DNA from: Nonomuraea gerenzanensis
GTDB taxonomy: Bacteria; Actinomycetota; Actinomycetes; Streptosporangiales; Streptosporangiaceae
Assembly (NCBI RefSeq): GCF_020215645.1
Contig: NZ_CP084058.1
Span: 1,302,001 to 1,366,000 of the forward strand
Direction of reading: 5' to 3'
Length of the DNA: 64,000 nucleotides
Positions 1-9,487 of the stretch are shown here, piece by piece (position 1 is the stretch's first letter; each line of letters starts with the position of its first letter). The notes below the pieces were generated by a model. That model did no database searches and had not been told where the DNA came from. It saw nothing but the letters and a program-made list of their open reading frames with translations. The position numbers were made by a program, and so were the translations under genes.

Positions 1-426
1 TTCATCCCGCTGCTGCTCGTCCTGCTCGACCCCAAGGTCGTCAACGCGGTCATCGGATACGCGCTGCGCCGGCTCAAGCGCGAGCCGCTCGAACGCCCCC
101 TCACCAGGCGCGGCATGCTGACCGCGCTCGGCTGGGCGCTGGCCGGCTGGCTCGCCTACGGCGTGCACCTGTACTTCATCGCCCCCCAGGTCGGCCTGCT
201 CTTCGCCGTCGGGGCGTTCGCGCTGTCGTGGTGCCTGGGCATCCTGACGTTCGTGATCCCGGCGGGCGCCGGGGTCAGGGAAGCGGCCATGGTTGCGGTG
301 CTTGCGCCCCATCTGGAGTCAGGTGCCGCAATTGCGGTCGCCCTTTCGTCCCGCATTGTCATCATCGTAGGGGATCTCATCTGCGCGGGCCTGGCGGGAA
401 TTGCGGCGCGTCGCGACTCGGTGTGA
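1..426 (+). CDS. Lysylphosphatidylglycerol synthase TM-domain / UPF0104-like membrane protein, 3' part
   Basis: The 5' end lies outside the window; the frame is open from the first base to a TGA. The visible 141 residues hold a cytosolic basic stretch (about residues 16-37) and several hydrophobic helices, including one ending in the segment LTFVIPAGAGVREAAMVAVL. That PAGxGxREA-type motif is typical of the flippase-like LPG-synthase TM family. These multi-pass proteins often sit beside envelope glycosyltransferase genes, which fits the glycosyltransferase that follows. The assignment rests on the C-terminal part only, so the substrate is unknown. Confidence 0.7.
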   Translation, partial: FIPLLLVLLDPKVVNAVIGYALRRLKREPLERPLTRRGMLTALGWALAGWLAYGVHLYFIAPQVGLLFAVGAFALSWCLGILTFVIPAGAGVREAAMVAVLAPHLESGAAIAVALSSRIVIIVGDLICAGLAGIAARRDSV

Positions 427-520
427 TTTGGCCCACGATTTAGGGGAGGCTGGTCATAAGCTGAACTTCAGAGGGGGACGACCAGTCCCACGTTGATCTT
501 GAGGGGAGAAGATCTTCGTA

Positions 521-1636
521 ATGCCTCGAGTGCTCGTCGATGCGGCGGCGGTCCCCGCGGACCGCGGCGCGTTGATCAGGTATGTGGACGGGCTCGTGGC
601 CGCGCTCGATCGGGCCGGTGCGGATCTGTCAGTGGTCTGCCAGCGTGCCGAAGCCGAGCGATACCGGCGCCTCGCGCCCTCGGCCCAGATCCTTCCCGGG
701 CCCGTGGCCATCACCAACAGAGCCGCCAGACTGGCGTGGGAGCAGACGGGCCTGCCGTTACTCGCCCGCCAGGCCGGCGCAGACGTGATCCACGCTCCCT
801 ACTACTCCATCCCGCTCAGGTCGGGCGTGCCTACCGTCGTGACGGTGCACGACGCCACCTGGTTCACCGAGCCCGACCAGCACAGCCCGCGTGCCGCGTT
901 CTTCCGCTCGGCCACGCGCACCGCCGTACGCCACGCCCAGCGGGTCATCGTCCCGTCCAAGGCGACGCGCGACGAGCTGGCCCGCGTGCTGGCCGCCGAT
1001 CCCACCCGCATCGACGTCGCCTACCACGGCGTCGACCTGGCGCAGTTCCACCCGCCGACCGAGGAGGAGATCCGCAGGGCGGCCGTGCGGTGCGGGCTGC
1101 ACGGCCAGCCGTACGTCGCCTTCCTCGGCGCCCTCGACCCCCGCAAGAACGTGCCCAACCTCATCCGTGGCTTCGCCGCCGCCGTGAAGCGGCTGGACGA
1201 GCCGCCGGCGCTGGTGCTCGGCGGCGGCGTGCACGAGGACGACGTGGACGCCGCCTGCCGCGAGGTCGAGGCCACCGTGCGCGTCATCAGGCCCGGCTAC
1301 CTGCGCGCGCCCGACCTGCCCGGCTTCCTGGGCGGGGCGCTGGTGGTGGCCTTCCCCTCGCGTGGCGAGGGGTTCGGGCTGCCGGTGCTGGAGGCCATGG
1401 CCTGCGGCGCCCCCGTCCTGACCACGCACCGCACCTCGCTGCCCGAGGTGGGCGGCGACGCGGTCGCCTACACCGAGCCCGACGCCGGCAGCATCGCCGA
1501 GGCGCTGGGCCACCTGCTGGCCTCTCCCGAGCGCAGGAAGCAGCTGCGGGAGGCGGGGCCGGCCCGAGCCCGCGAGTTCACCTGGGACGCCTCGGCCGAG
1601 GCGCATCTCAGCTCCTATCAACGCGCCATCGAATAG
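521..1636 (+). CDS. GT4-family glycosyltransferase (GT-B fold)
   Basis: This 371-residue cytosolic protein has a GT-B layout. The N-terminal acceptor half carries HAPYYSIPL and TVHDATWF; the C-terminal nucleotide-sugar half carries FLGALDPRKNVPNLIRGF. The retaining GT4 signature EGFGLPVLEAMACG has its two glutamates at about residues 283 and 291. It most likely transfers a hexose, plausibly mannose, given the GDP-mannose pyrophosphorylase-like gene 17 nt downstream. The ATG follows a GGGGAG Shine-Dalgarno. Codon 80 is the rare leucine codon TTA. The acceptor cannot be read from sequence. Confidence 0.85.
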   Translation: MPRVLVDAAAVPADRGALIRYVDGLVAALDRAGADLSVVCQRAEAERYRRLAPSAQILPGPVAITNRAARLAWEQTGLPLLARQAGADVIHAPYYSIPLRSGVPTVVTVHDATWFTEPDQHSPRAAFFRSATRTAVRHAQRVIVPSKATRDELARVLAADPTRIDVAYHGVDLAQFHPPTEEEIRRAAVRCGLHGQPYVAFLGALDPRKNVPNLIRGFAAAVKRLDEPPALVLGGGVHEDDVDAACREVEATVRVIRPGYLRAPDLPGFLGGALVVAFPSRGEGFGLPVLEAMACGAPVLTTHRTSLPEVGGDAVAYTEPDAGSIAEALGHLLASPERRKQLREAGPARAREFTWDASAEAHLSSYQRAIE

Positions 1637-1653
1637 TTCGGTAACCTCACGGA

Positions 1654-2748
1654 GTGATGGAGAGCTCTTTGCCAGACCTCGAGGCGATCCTCCTGGTCGG
1701 GGGGCAGGGCACGCGCCTGCGTCCGCTGACACTGGGCACGCCCAAGCCGCTGCTGCCGACCGCCGGGGTGCCGTTCCTGGCCCACCAACTGGCGCGCGCC
1801 CGATCCTTCGGCGTGCGCCGGATCGTGTTCGCCACCTCCTACAAGGCGTCCATGTTCGAGCCCGCCTTCGGCGACGGGGCGGCGTTCGGGCTCTCGCTCG
1901 AATACATGACGGAGGAGACGCCGCTGGGCACCGGCGGCGCGATCCGTAACGCGGCCGAGGCGCTCACGGCCGGCCCCGACGACCCGGTGCTGATCCTCAA
2001 CGGCGACATCCTCTCCGGTCACGACATCGGCGAGCAGGTGCGCGCGCACCGTGAGCACCAGGCCGCTGTAACGCTCCATTTGACAGAGGTCGACGATCCC
2101 TCCCGGTTCGGCTGCGTGCCGACCGACGAGGCGGGGCGGGTCACGGCGTTCCTGGAGAAGACCCCCAACCCCGTGACGAACCGGATCAACGCCGGCTGCT
2201 ACGTCTTCACCCGGTCGGTGATCGACTCGATCCCGCGCGACGAGGTCGTCTCGGTCGAGCGCGAGACGTTCCCCGGGCTGATCGAGTCCGGTGAGCTGGT
2301 GCTGGGGTACGCCGACCGCACCTACTGGCTCGACGTCGGCACGCCGAGCGCCTACGTGCGGGGCTCCCGCGACCTGGTGCTCGGCCGGCTGGCCTCGCCC
2401 GCGCTGCCGGGGCCCACGGGCGAGTACCTCCAGCTCGACGGGGCCCGCATCTCGTCCGAGGCGAAGGTCCAGGGCGGCACGGCCGTCGGCGCGCGCGCCG
2501 TCGTCGAGGCCGGCGCCACCGTGGCGGGCTCGGTGCTCAGCGACGACTCCGTGGTCGAGGCCGGCGCCTCGGTCACGGACTCCGTGCTGGGCCGGGGCGC
2601 GCGGGTCTGCGCCGGCACGGTGGTGCGCGACGCGGTGATCGGCGACGGCGCCATCGTGGGGCCGGGCAACGAGCTGCAGCACGGCGTGCGCGTCTGGCCG
2701 GGCGTTGAGCTGCCCGGGCGCGCGCTGCGCTACTCCAGCGACGTCTGA
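1654..2748 (+). CDS. Mannose-1-phosphate guanylyltransferase-like NDP-sugar pyrophosphorylase
   Basis: This 364-residue enzyme most likely makes GDP-mannose (or another NDP-hexose) from the sugar 1-phosphate. The N-terminus has the pyrophosphorylase signature LVGGQGTRLRPLT (about residues 12-24), then KPLLP and the metal/substrate segment LILNGDIL. The C-terminal third has left-handed beta-helix hexapeptide repeats (AVVEAGATVAGSVLSDDSVV and following). Adjacent GTG and ATG codons can both start it; GTG is used here, with GGAG just upstream. It follows the glycosyltransferase closely and is probably co-transcribed. An RmlA-type thymidylyltransferase specificity cannot be excluded by eye. Confidence 0.85.
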   Translation: MMESSLPDLEAILLVGGQGTRLRPLTLGTPKPLLPTAGVPFLAHQLARARSFGVRRIVFATSYKASMFEPAFGDGAAFGLSLEYMTEETPLGTGGAIRNAAEALTAGPDDPVLILNGDILSGHDIGEQVRAHREHQAAVTLHLTEVDDPSRFGCVPTDEAGRVTAFLEKTPNPVTNRINAGCYVFTRSVIDSIPRDEVVSVERETFPGLIESGELVLGYADRTYWLDVGTPSAYVRGSRDLVLGRLASPALPGPTGEYLQLDGARISSEAKVQGGTAVGARAVVEAGATVAGSVLSDDSVVEAGASVTDSVLGRGARVCAGTVVRDAVIGDGAIVGPGNELQHGVRVWPGVELPGRALRYSSDV

Positions 2749-2782
2749 CCCACCCCGGGGGGCGCGGCAGACTGGACGGGTG

Positions 2783-3676
2783 ATGGAGCGCAGGTGGGTG
2801 CCCGACGGGCCGCTCGACGCGGGGCTGGCCCTGCAGCCGCACCAGCGCGGCGGCGGCGACCCCACCTGGCGCCGAGCCTCTGACGGCGCCGTGTGGCGCA
2901 CGTCCAGGACCCCCGACGGCCCCTGCACGCTCAGGGTGAGCGTCAAGGCGGACGGCGTGCACGGGCAGGCGTGGGGGCCCGGCGCGGGATGGGCGCTGGA
3001 GACCCTGCCGGCCCTGCTGGGGGCCGAGGACGACGTGTCCGGGTTCAGCGTCAGGCACGAGGTGCTGGCCGAGGTCGTCAGGAGGCATCCCGGCCTGCGC
3101 ATCGGGCGCACGGGCCGGGTGATGGAGGCCCTGGTGCCCGCCGTGCTGGAGCAGAAGGTGGTCGGGCAGGAGGCGTGGCGGGCCTGGCGGTGGCTGCTCG
3201 GCCGGTACGGCGAGCCCGCGCCGGGGCCCGCCCCCGAGGGCATGCGGGTGGTGCCCGAGCCCGTGGTGTGGCGGCAGATCCCGTCCTGGCACTGGCACCG
3301 GGCGGGTGCCGAGGCCGTGCGCGCCCGCACGATCGCCACCGCCGCCTGGCACGCCGACAAGCTGGAGGCCGCCGCCACCACGCAGGAGCTCGACCGGCTG
3401 CTGCGCGCGCTGCCCGGGATCGGCGTGTGGACCTCGGCCGAGGTGCGCCAGCGGGCCTTCGGCGATCCCGACGCGGTCAGCGTGGGCGACTTCCACCTGG
3501 CCAAGCTGGTCGGTTACGCGCTGACGGGGGAGAAGACCGACGACCCCGGCATGATGCGGCTGCTGGAGCCGTACACCGGGCATCGGCACCGGGCCACGGT
3601 GCTCGTCTGGCTCAGCGGCCTGCGCCCGCCGGCCAGGGGGCCGAGGATGGCCGCGCGCGACTACCGGGCCTTCTGA
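2783..3676 (+). CDS. DNA-3-methyladenine glycosylase 2 family protein (AlkA-like, HhH-GPD)
   Basis: This 297-residue base-excision repair glycosylase should release alkylated purines from DNA. The helix-hairpin-helix element [19 protein letters not shown] is followed by VSVGDFHL, whose aspartate (about residue 236) aligns with catalytic Asp238 of E. coli AlkA. An N-terminal domain of about 110 residues precedes the HhH core. The start is the ATG of a GTG-ATG pair 34 nt after the pyrophosphorylase stop; a longer in-frame reading would overlap that gene and is unlikely. It sits between sugar-nucleotide and F420 genes with no obvious functional link. Confidence 0.85.
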   Translation: MERRWVPDGPLDAGLALQPHQRGGGDPTWRRASDGAVWRTSRTPDGPCTLRVSVKADGVHGQAWGPGAGWALETLPALLGAEDDVSGFSVRHEVLAEVVRRHPGLRIGRTGRVMEALVPAVLEQKVVGQEAWRAWRWLLGRYGEPAPGPAPEGMRVVPEPVVWRQIPSWHWHRAGAEAVRARTIATAAWHADKLEAAATTQELDRLLRALPGIGVWTSAEVRQRAFGDPDAVSVGDFHLAKLVGYALTGEKTDDPGMMRLLEPYTGHRHRATVLVWLSGLRPPARGPRMAARDYRAF

Positions 3677-3725
3677 GCGCGCCCTGGGTGCGTACGCTGA
3701 ACTCAGCCCGTCGTACTGTGCCTCT

Positions 3726-6272
3726 ATGAGTTCTGACTCCGCGCTCCGCCGCGCCCTCGCCCGCGCCAGGGACGGCAAGACGCTCGACGTGACCGAGGCG
3801 ACCGTGCTCCTGCACGCCAGGGACGGGCATCTCGACACGCTTCTCGAACACGCCTCCCGCGTGCGCGACGCCGGTCTGCGGGCCGCCGGGCGCGAGGGGA
3901 TCATCACCTACAGCAGGAAGGTGTTCATCCCGTTGACCCGGCTGTGCCGGGACCGCTGTGGTTATTGCACGTTCGCGACGGCGCCGCACAAGCTGCCCGC
4001 GCCGTTCCTGAGCCCCGACGAGGTGCTGGAGATCGCCCGGCAGGGGGCGGCGATGGGGTGCAAGGAGGCGCTGTTCACGCTGGGGGACCGGCCGGAGGAC
4101 CGCTGGCACCAGGCCAGGGGGTGGCTGGACGCGCACGGCTATGACGACACGTTGTCCTACGTGCGGGCGATGGCGATCAGGGTGCTGGAGGAGACCGGGC
4201 TGCTGCCGCACCTGAACCCGGGCGTGCTGAGCTGGCGGGACCTCCAGCGGCTCAAGCCCGTCGCGCCGTCCATGGGGATGATGCTGGAGACGACGTCGCG
4301 GCGGTTGTTCGAGGAGAAGGGGCAGCCGCACTACGGCTCGCCCGACAAGGACCCGGCCGTGCGGCTGCGCGTGCTGGAGGACGCCGGCCGGACGAATGTG
4401 CCGTTCACCACGGGCATCCTGATCGGCATCGGCGAGACCGTCGAGGACCGGGCCGAGTCGATCTTCGCGATCCGCAGGGTGGCCAGGGAGTACGGCGGCA
4501 TCCAGGAGGTGATCGTGCAGAACTTCCGCGCCAAGCCCGACACCGCCATGCGCGGCCTGCCCGACGCCGACCTCCAGGAGCTGGCCGCCACCATCGCGGT
4601 GGCCCGCCTGGTGCTCGGCCCGCGCGTCCGCCTCCAGGCGCCGCCCAACCTGGTCGACTCCGAGTACGAGCTGATGATCAGGGCCGGGATCGACGACTGG
4701 GGCGGCGTGTCGCCGCTCACCCCCGACCACGTCAACCCGGAGCGGCCGTGGCCGCAGATCGACGACCTGGCCGCCCGTACGGGCGAGTCCGGGTTCCAGC
4801 TCCGCGAACGTCTCACCATCTATCCGGAGTACGTGCTGGCCGGGGAGCCGTGGCTCGACCCCCGCCTCATCGCCCACGTCTCCGCCCTGGCCGACCCTGC
4901 CACCGGCCTGGCCCGCGAGGACGCCGTGCTGGAGGGCCGCCCCTGGCAGGAACCGGACGGCGGGTTCGCCTCGTCCGGCCGGGTCGACCTGCACGTCGAG
5001 GTGGACACCACGGGCCGCACGAACGACCGCCGCGACGACTTCGACCACGTCTACGGCGACTGGGACGCGCTGCGCGAGCGCCTGGGCACCACGGCCGCCG
5101 CCACCCCCAGCGACGTGCGCCAGGCGCTGAGGCGGGCCGAGGCCGACCCGGCGGGCCTGACGGACGCCGAGGCCGTGGCGCTGCTCGGCGCCGAGGGCGA
5201 GGCGCTGGACGAGCTGGCCGCCCTCGCCGACGCGCTGCGCCAGGAGGCGGCGGGCGACGAGGTCACCTACGTCGTCAACCGGAACATCAACTTCACCAAC
5301 GTCTGCTACACCGGCTGCCGCTTCTGCGCCTTCGCCCAGCGCAGGACCGACGCCGACGCCTACACGCTCAGCATGGAGCAGGTCGCCGACCGGGCCGAGG
5401 AGGCGTGGGCGGCCGGCGCGACCGAGGTGTGCATGCAGGGCGGCATCCACCCCGACCTGCCCGGCACCGCCTACTTCGACATCGCCAGGGCCGTGAAGGC
5501 CAGGACGCCGGGCATGCACGTGCACGCGTTCTCCCCGATGGAGGTCATCAACGGCGCGTCGCGGCTGAACCTGTCGATCCGCGACTGGCTGGAGGCCGCC
5601 AAGGAGGCGGGCGTGGACTCGCTGCCCGGCACGGCGGCCGAGATCCTCGACGACGACGTGCGCTGGGTGCTGACCAAGGGCAAGCTGCCGGCCAAGGAGT
5701 GGATCGAGGTCATCACCACGGCGCACCGGGTCGGCATCCCCACCACCTCGACCATGATGTACGGGCACGTGGACAACCACCTGCACTGGGTCAGGCACAT
5801 CAAGCTGATCAGGAAGCTGCAGGAGGAGACGGGCGGCTTCTCGGAGTTCGTGCTGCTGCCCTTCGTGCACACCAGCGCCCCGATCTACCTGGCGGGCGTG
5901 GCCAGGCCGGGCCCGACCGCGCAGGAGAACCGCGCCGTGCACGCCCTGGCCAGGATCCTCCTGCACGGCGCGATCAGGAACATCCAGTGCTCCTGGGTCA
6001 AGCTCCAGGACGACCTGTGCCGCCAGGTGCTGCAGGGCGGGGTGAACGACCTCGGCGGCACCCTGATGGAGGAGACGATCAGCCGGATGGCCGGGTCGGA
6101 GAACGGCTCGTACAAGACGATCAGCGAGCTGCGCGCGATGGTCGAGGTCACCGGCCGGCCGGTCAGGCAGCGCACCACCGAGTACGGCGTGCCCAGCCAG
6201 GAGCGGCTGGCGGCTTCCGAGGCCAGCGACGGCGTCTGCCAGAGCGTCAGGAGGGTCCTGCCGCTGGCCTAG
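3726..6272 (+). CDS. fbiC: FO synthase, CofG-CofH fusion (7,8-didemethyl-8-hydroxy-5-deazariboflavin synthase)
   Basis: FbiC makes FO, the deazaflavin core of F420, from tyrosine and 5-amino-6-ribitylaminouracil using two radical-SAM modules. Both CxxxCxxC clusters are visible: C74-C78-C81 (LCRDRCGYC) in the CofG half and C527-C531-C534 (VCYTGCRFC) in the CofH half. At 848 residues it is close to mycobacterial FbiC, so neither half is truncated. The ATG lies 49 nt after the glycosylase gene. The later steps are encoded by fbiA/fbiB on the other strand about 3-5 kb away. An AACATGTT palindrome follows the stop codon. Confidence 0.97.
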   Translation: MSSDSALRRALARARDGKTLDVTEATVLLHARDGHLDTLLEHASRVRDAGLRAAGREGIITYSRKVFIPLTRLCRDRCGYCTFATAPHKLPAPFLSPDEVLEIARQGAAMGCKEALFTLGDRPEDRWHQARGWLDAHGYDDTLSYVRAMAIRVLEETGLLPHLNPGVLSWRDLQRLKPVAPSMGMMLETTSRRLFEEKGQPHYGSPDKDPAVRLRVLEDAGRTNVPFTTGILIGIGETVEDRAESIFAIRRVAREYGGIQEVIVQNFRAKPDTAMRGLPDADLQELAATIAVARLVLGPRVRLQAPPNLVDSEYELMIRAGIDDWGGVSPLTPDHVNPERPWPQIDDLAARTGESGFQLRERLTIYPEYVLAGEPWLDPRLIAHVSALADPATGLAREDAVLEGRPWQEPDGGFASSGRVDLHVEVDTTGRTNDRRDDFDHVYGDWDALRERLGTTAAATPSDVRQALRRAEADPAGLTDAEAVALLGAEGEALDELAALADALRQEAAGDEVTYVVNRNINFTNVCYTGCRFCAFAQRRTDADAYTLSMEQVADRAEEAWAAGATEVCMQGGIHPDLPGTAYFDIARAVKARTPGMHVHAFSPMEVINGASRLNLSIRDWLEAAKEAGVDSLPGTAAEILDDDVRWVLTKGKLPAKEWIEVITTAHRVGIPTTSTMMYGHVDNHLHWVRHIKLIRKLQEETGGFSEFVLLPFVHTSAPIYLAGVARPGPTAQENRAVHALARILLHGAIRNIQCSWVKLQDDLCRQVLQGGVNDLGGTLMEETISRMAGSENGSYKTISELRAMVEVTGRPVRQRTTEYGVPSQERLAASEASDGVCQSVRRVLPLA

Positions 6273-6354
6273 TTGTAACATGTTCTAACAAGCACTTGCG
6301 CCTGCCCTGTGAGGCGCTGGGAGAATCGTTCCTCCCCGTGGAGAGAGGTTCACC

Positions 6355-8103
6355 GTGCGGTTGGGTCGGCACCGCGCCGCGTTAGCCCCCGAGCAGCGAC
6401 GCAGGAAGGCGTTCCAGCGCGGCATGCTGGCAGGGCTGACGGCCGTGGCCATCGTCGCGGCCGGCCTCGTCGTGATCTTCGGCGGCGGTGGCGTGCTGTG
6501 CAGCACACGAGAGCCTGTTCTGGTCAACGTGGCCGCCGCGGTGGACGTGGCCCCGGCGGTCATGGAGGCGGCGGGCCGGTTCAACGAGACGCGGACGGCC
6601 GTAAGCGGCCGGTGCGTGCTGGTCCAGGTGACCGAGCAGCCGCCGGCCACGGTGCTGCGCACGCTGATCGGCGACCGGGCGGGCGTGCTGGCCGAGCGGC
6701 CCGACGGCTGGATCGCCGACTCCTCCGCCTGGATCAGGCTGGCCCGCCAGCAGGGGGCCAGCTCGCTGCCGGCGGGGGAGAGTGTGGTGGCGACCTCGCC
6801 GCTGGTGTTCGCCACCCGGTCGTCGCTGGCCCAGCGCTTCTCGGTGGGCAGGACCGAGATGAACTGGCGGATGGTCTTCCCCTCGACCGTGCGCGGGCGG
6901 CTGACGCCCAACGCCGACGAGCCGGACGTCGTGCGCGTGCCCGACCCCTCGCTGGCCGGGGCGGGCATCGCCACCGTGGCCGCCGCCAGGGACGTCGTGG
7001 GCACCGGGCCCGACGCCGACAAGGCGCTGACCGCGTTCGTACGCTGGGCGCAGGCCGGCTCCGCGCCCGACTACCGCAGCATGCTGGCGGCCGTGGACGA
7101 CCACACGTTCTGGCGGCGCCCGGTCGTCATCGTGCCCGAGCAGTCGGTGTGGAACCACAACCTGCGGCCCTCCTCCGACCCGGTCGTGGCCCTGCACCCG
7201 CGCGAGGGCACGATCAACCTCGACTACCCGTACGTCGTCACCGCCGCCGACCCCGACGTCGCCGAGGCCTCCACCGTCTTCGCCGGCTGGCTGAAGGGCG
7301 CGCAGGCGCAGGAGATCGTGCGGCGGGCCGGCTTCCGGTCCGGCGACGGCACGCAGGGGCCGATCTCGCCGGGCCCGCAGATCCCCTCCGCCGCCCCCAG
7401 GACCAGGTCCTCGGTGTCGCCGCAGGACATCGACGAGGCGCTGCGCGCCTGGAGCAGGCTCGCCCCGCCGACCAACATCCTCGTGCTGGCCGACACCTCC
7501 AAGCACATGGCCGAGCCGCTGAACGGCCGAACCCGGGTGAGCGTGGCGCTCGACGCGGCCAAGATCGGGCTGCAGCTCTTCCCCGACTCCACCCACATGG
7601 GGCTGTGGGAGTTCGCCGACAAGGTCGGCGGCATCAAGAGCTACCGGCAGCACGTCGGCCTCGGCCCCATCACCGAGCCCGAGACGGGGCAGGTCATCCG
7701 CCGCAGCCGGCTGGACCAGCTGACCAGCACCATCGCCGCGCATCCCAAGCGGGACAGCTCGCTGTACGACGCGATACTCGGCGGATTCCGCACGATGAGC
7801 AGCGGCTACCGCGAGGAGATGAACAACGCCCTGCTCGTGATCACGGCGGGGCGGGACGACGGCACGGGCACGGACCTGGGGGCGCTGCTCGACCGGCTGA
7901 AGCGGGAGTGGAACCCGGACCGGCCGGTGCAGATCATCGTGATCGCGTTCGGCGAGGGGGTCGATCGGGCCGCGCTGTCGCAGATCACGGCCGTCACGAA
8001 CGGGTCCCTGCACGAGGCGGAGCAGCCGGGGGAGATCATCGACGTCTTCCTGGCGGCCCTGGCCCGGCGCCTGTGCCATCCGACCTGCAAGCCGACGGCC
8101 TAG
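6355..8103 (+). CDS. Membrane-anchored substrate-binding and VWA domain protein
   Basis: This 582-residue protein starts at GTG behind GAGAGAGG. A basic N-terminus and one hydrophobic helix (about residues 24-45) suggest a signal anchor with the rest outside the cell. Residues 55-340 read like an extracellular solute-binding fold (ABC-type). Residues about 375-575 read like a von Willebrand A domain, beginning NILVLADTSKHM. The MIDAS consensus DxSxS is degenerate: DTSKH has histidine for the last serine. Codon 10 is TTA. The ligand is unknown; such fusions are recurrent in actinobacteria. It converges on tspO across a repeat-rich junction. Confidence 0.8.
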   Translation: MRLGRHRAALAPEQRRRKAFQRGMLAGLTAVAIVAAGLVVIFGGGGVLCSTREPVLVNVAAAVDVAPAVMEAAGRFNETRTAVSGRCVLVQVTEQPPATVLRTLIGDRAGVLAERPDGWIADSSAWIRLARQQGASSLPAGESVVATSPLVFATRSSLAQRFSVGRTEMNWRMVFPSTVRGRLTPNADEPDVVRVPDPSLAGAGIATVAAARDVVGTGPDADKALTAFVRWAQAGSAPDYRSMLAAVDDHTFWRRPVVIVPEQSVWNHNLRPSSDPVVALHPREGTINLDYPYVVTAADPDVAEASTVFAGWLKGAQAQEIVRRAGFRSGDGTQGPISPGPQIPSAAPRTRSSVSPQDIDEALRAWSRLAPPTNILVLADTSKHMAEPLNGRTRVSVALDAAKIGLQLFPDSTHMGLWEFADKVGGIKSYRQHVGLGPITEPETGQVIRRSRLDQLTSTIAAHPKRDSSLYDAILGGFRTMSSGYREEMNNALLVITAGRDDGTGTDLGALLDRLKREWNPDRPVQIIVIAFGEGVDRAALSQITAVTNGSLHEAEQPGEIIDVFLAALARRLCHPTCKPTA

Positions 8104-8165
8104 GGCGGCCCAAGGGGCGGCCCTACGGGGCGGCTCAGGGCGGCTCAGGGGGGCGGCTCAGGGGT
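8104..8165. repeat. Tandem copies of the tspO gene end
   Basis: The unit GCGGCTCAGGG occurs three times, around 8130, 8140 and 8153. The last copy contains the tspO stop codon (TCA on this strand); the others repeat the same end just downstream of it. GGGGCGGCC-type copies lie on the other side. Confidence 0.75.
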
Positions 8166-8631
8166 TGCGGCGGGCGATGGCGGCGTTGAGCGCGGTGGCG
8201 AACACCGTCCACGCCGCGTAGGGCAGCAGCAGCGCGCCGGCCGTGCGGTCGGCGCGCAGGGCCCGGCGGATCAGCACCGCGTTGGAGGCGTTGAGCAGCA
8301 GCAGCTCGGCCAGGGCCAGGCGCGGCGCTCTGGCGCGGAAGAACAGGGCCGGCCACGCGGCGTTCAACACCAGGTTCCCGGCCAGGGCGCGGGCCAGGGC
8401 GTCCCGCTCCGCGCCTGGCTCCTGATTCAGCGCGCGGGCGCCGCCGTACGCGATCAGGCCGTAAAGGGGGGTCCACACCAGGGGGAAGGCGCGAGGGGAG
8501 GGCTGCCAGGAGGGCTTGCGCAGGCGCTGGTACCAGGCCGTGCCGGGGGCGGTGGCCAGCGAGCCCGCGAGGGCGGCGGCGCCGGTGGCGAGCGCGGTGG
8601 CGAGCGCGGTGGCGAGCAGGGTCTTGTTCAT
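8158..8631 (-). CDS. TspO/MBR family membrane protein
   Basis: This 157-residue protein of five predicted helices belongs to the TspO/MBR family, which binds tetrapyrroles and cholesterol-like ligands. Family signatures include WYQRLRKPSWQPSPRAFPLVW (broken here by R-A-F) near residues 33-53, then LYGLIAYGG, and a Trp/Asn-rich later part (NLVLNAAWPALFF, PYAAWTVFATALNAAIA). The ATG start lies upstream of a signal-like helix containing ATALATALATG, encoded by a 12-bp triplet repeat. The gene stands alone on the minus strand. Its stop codon lies inside a tandem repeat. Confidence 0.9.
   Translation of the reverse strand: MNKTLLATALATALATGAAALAGSLATAPGTAWYQRLRKPSWQPSPRAFPLVWTPLYGLIAYGGARALNQEPGAERDALARALAGNLVLNAAWPALFFRARAPRLALAELLLLNASNAVLIRRALRADRTAGALLLPYAAWTVFATALNAAIARRNP
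8584..8619. repeat. 12-bp in-frame tandem repeat in tspO
   Basis: GGTGGCGAGCGC occurs three times, the last copy with one change at its end, and encodes the repeated Ala-Thr-Ala-Leu of the first TspO helix. It is likely slippage-prone but frame-neutral. Confidence 0.85.
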
Positions 8632-8671
8632 GACGCGTGCCCCTGCCCGCCCCGCGGCGGTTCAAAAGGTG

Positions 8672-9409
8672 TTACACGCGTGCCCAGAGTGCCGGCACGT
8701 TCGGCGGCTCCCAGCCCGCGAGGGCGGTGTGCGCCTGGAGGCACCGGTAGGTGGCGCCGTTGTAGGTGACGGTGTTGCCGGCGGCGTAGGCGGTGCCGGC
8801 CCGCCAGGTGCCGGACGGCGTGGTGGTCGTCGGGGTCGGCGTCGGGGTGGGGGTGGGGGTGACGGTCGGGGTGGGCGTCGGGGTCGGGTTGCCGCCACCG
8901 CCGCCGATGTTCAGGTCGATGCAGGAGTAGAAGGCGTTGGCGGTGTCGGAGATGTTCCAGATGGCCAGGACCTTCTGGCGGCCGGAGTAGCCGGAGAAGT
9001 TGACCGTGTGGGAGATCGTCGCCGGCGGTTGCTGGCCGTTGCCGTTGAACACGGCCACGCGGTTGCTGCCGATGTAGTACTCGTAGTTGAGCGTGGCGTG
9101 CCGGGCGGTGAACGTCCAGGTGAAGGTCACCGAGCTGCCGACGGAGGCGACGGGCCAGGCCTTGCTCTCGTCGCTGAGCTGCGCGAACTGGCCGAGGTTG
9201 GCGTGGCAGCTACGCAGGCCCTTCGGGCCTTCCACGCTCTGGGGCTCGTAGATGATGTTGCCGCAGCCGGAGACCTTGCCCTGGGCGCAGTTGGCCTGGC
9301 GGGAGGGCGGCGTGAGCACGTAGCCGTGGGCGAACGCCGGGGTGGTGTTGAACACCGTGGTGGCGACCGCGATCACCACCACGGCGACTAACGTGAGGGT
9401 CCTTCTCAT
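8672..9409 (-). CDS. Secreted AA10 lytic polysaccharide monooxygenase with C-terminal CBM5/12
   Basis: This 245-residue copper enzyme should oxidatively cleave chitin (or cellulose) outside the cell. A 27-residue signal peptide ends in AFA, so cleavage exposes H28 (HGYVLTPPSR), the first histidine-brace ligand. The second is H104 in WTFTARHATL. A Pro-Thr linker (TPTPTP repeats, about residues 175-199) joins the catalytic domain to a CBM5/12-like module with WRAGTAYAAGNTVTYNG and GWEPP. The ATG is preceded by GAAGGAG. An inverted repeat about 40 nt upstream is a candidate operator. It fits the N-acetylglucosamine uptake locus at the far end of the window. Confidence 0.93.
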   Translation of the reverse strand: MRRTLTLVAVVVIAVATTVFNTTPAFAHGYVLTPPSRQANCAQGKVSGCGNIIYEPQSVEGPKGLRSCHANLGQFAQLSDESKAWPVASVGSSVTFTWTFTARHATLNYEYYIGSNRVAVFNGNGQQPPATISHTVNFSGYSGRQKVLAIWNISDTANAFYSCIDLNIGGGGGNPTPTPTPTVTPTPTPTPTPTTTTPSGTWRAGTAYAAGNTVTYNGATYRCLQAHTALAGWEPPNVPALWARV

Positions 9410-9447
9410 GAAGTGCTCCTTCACATGGGGGGTTGGCCCCAATGTAA

Positions 9448-9460
9448 AGGAAAGTTTCCT
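9448..9460. promoter_or_regulatory. Inverted repeat upstream of the LPMO gene
   Basis: AGGAAAGTTTCCT has two perfect 6-bp arms around one G, 39 nt upstream of the LPMO start. It resembles the AGGAAA-type palindromes found before secreted carbohydrate-active enzyme genes in actinomycetes. The binding protein is not identified. Confidence 0.5.
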
Positions 9461-9487
9461 AACGGTAAACGCCTGGCTTACCGCCTG

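Noticed and set aside
3612..6281. Open frame of 889 codons antisense to fbiC
   Set aside because: Shadow of FbiC codons; no recognisable domain, and fbiC is complete on the other strand.
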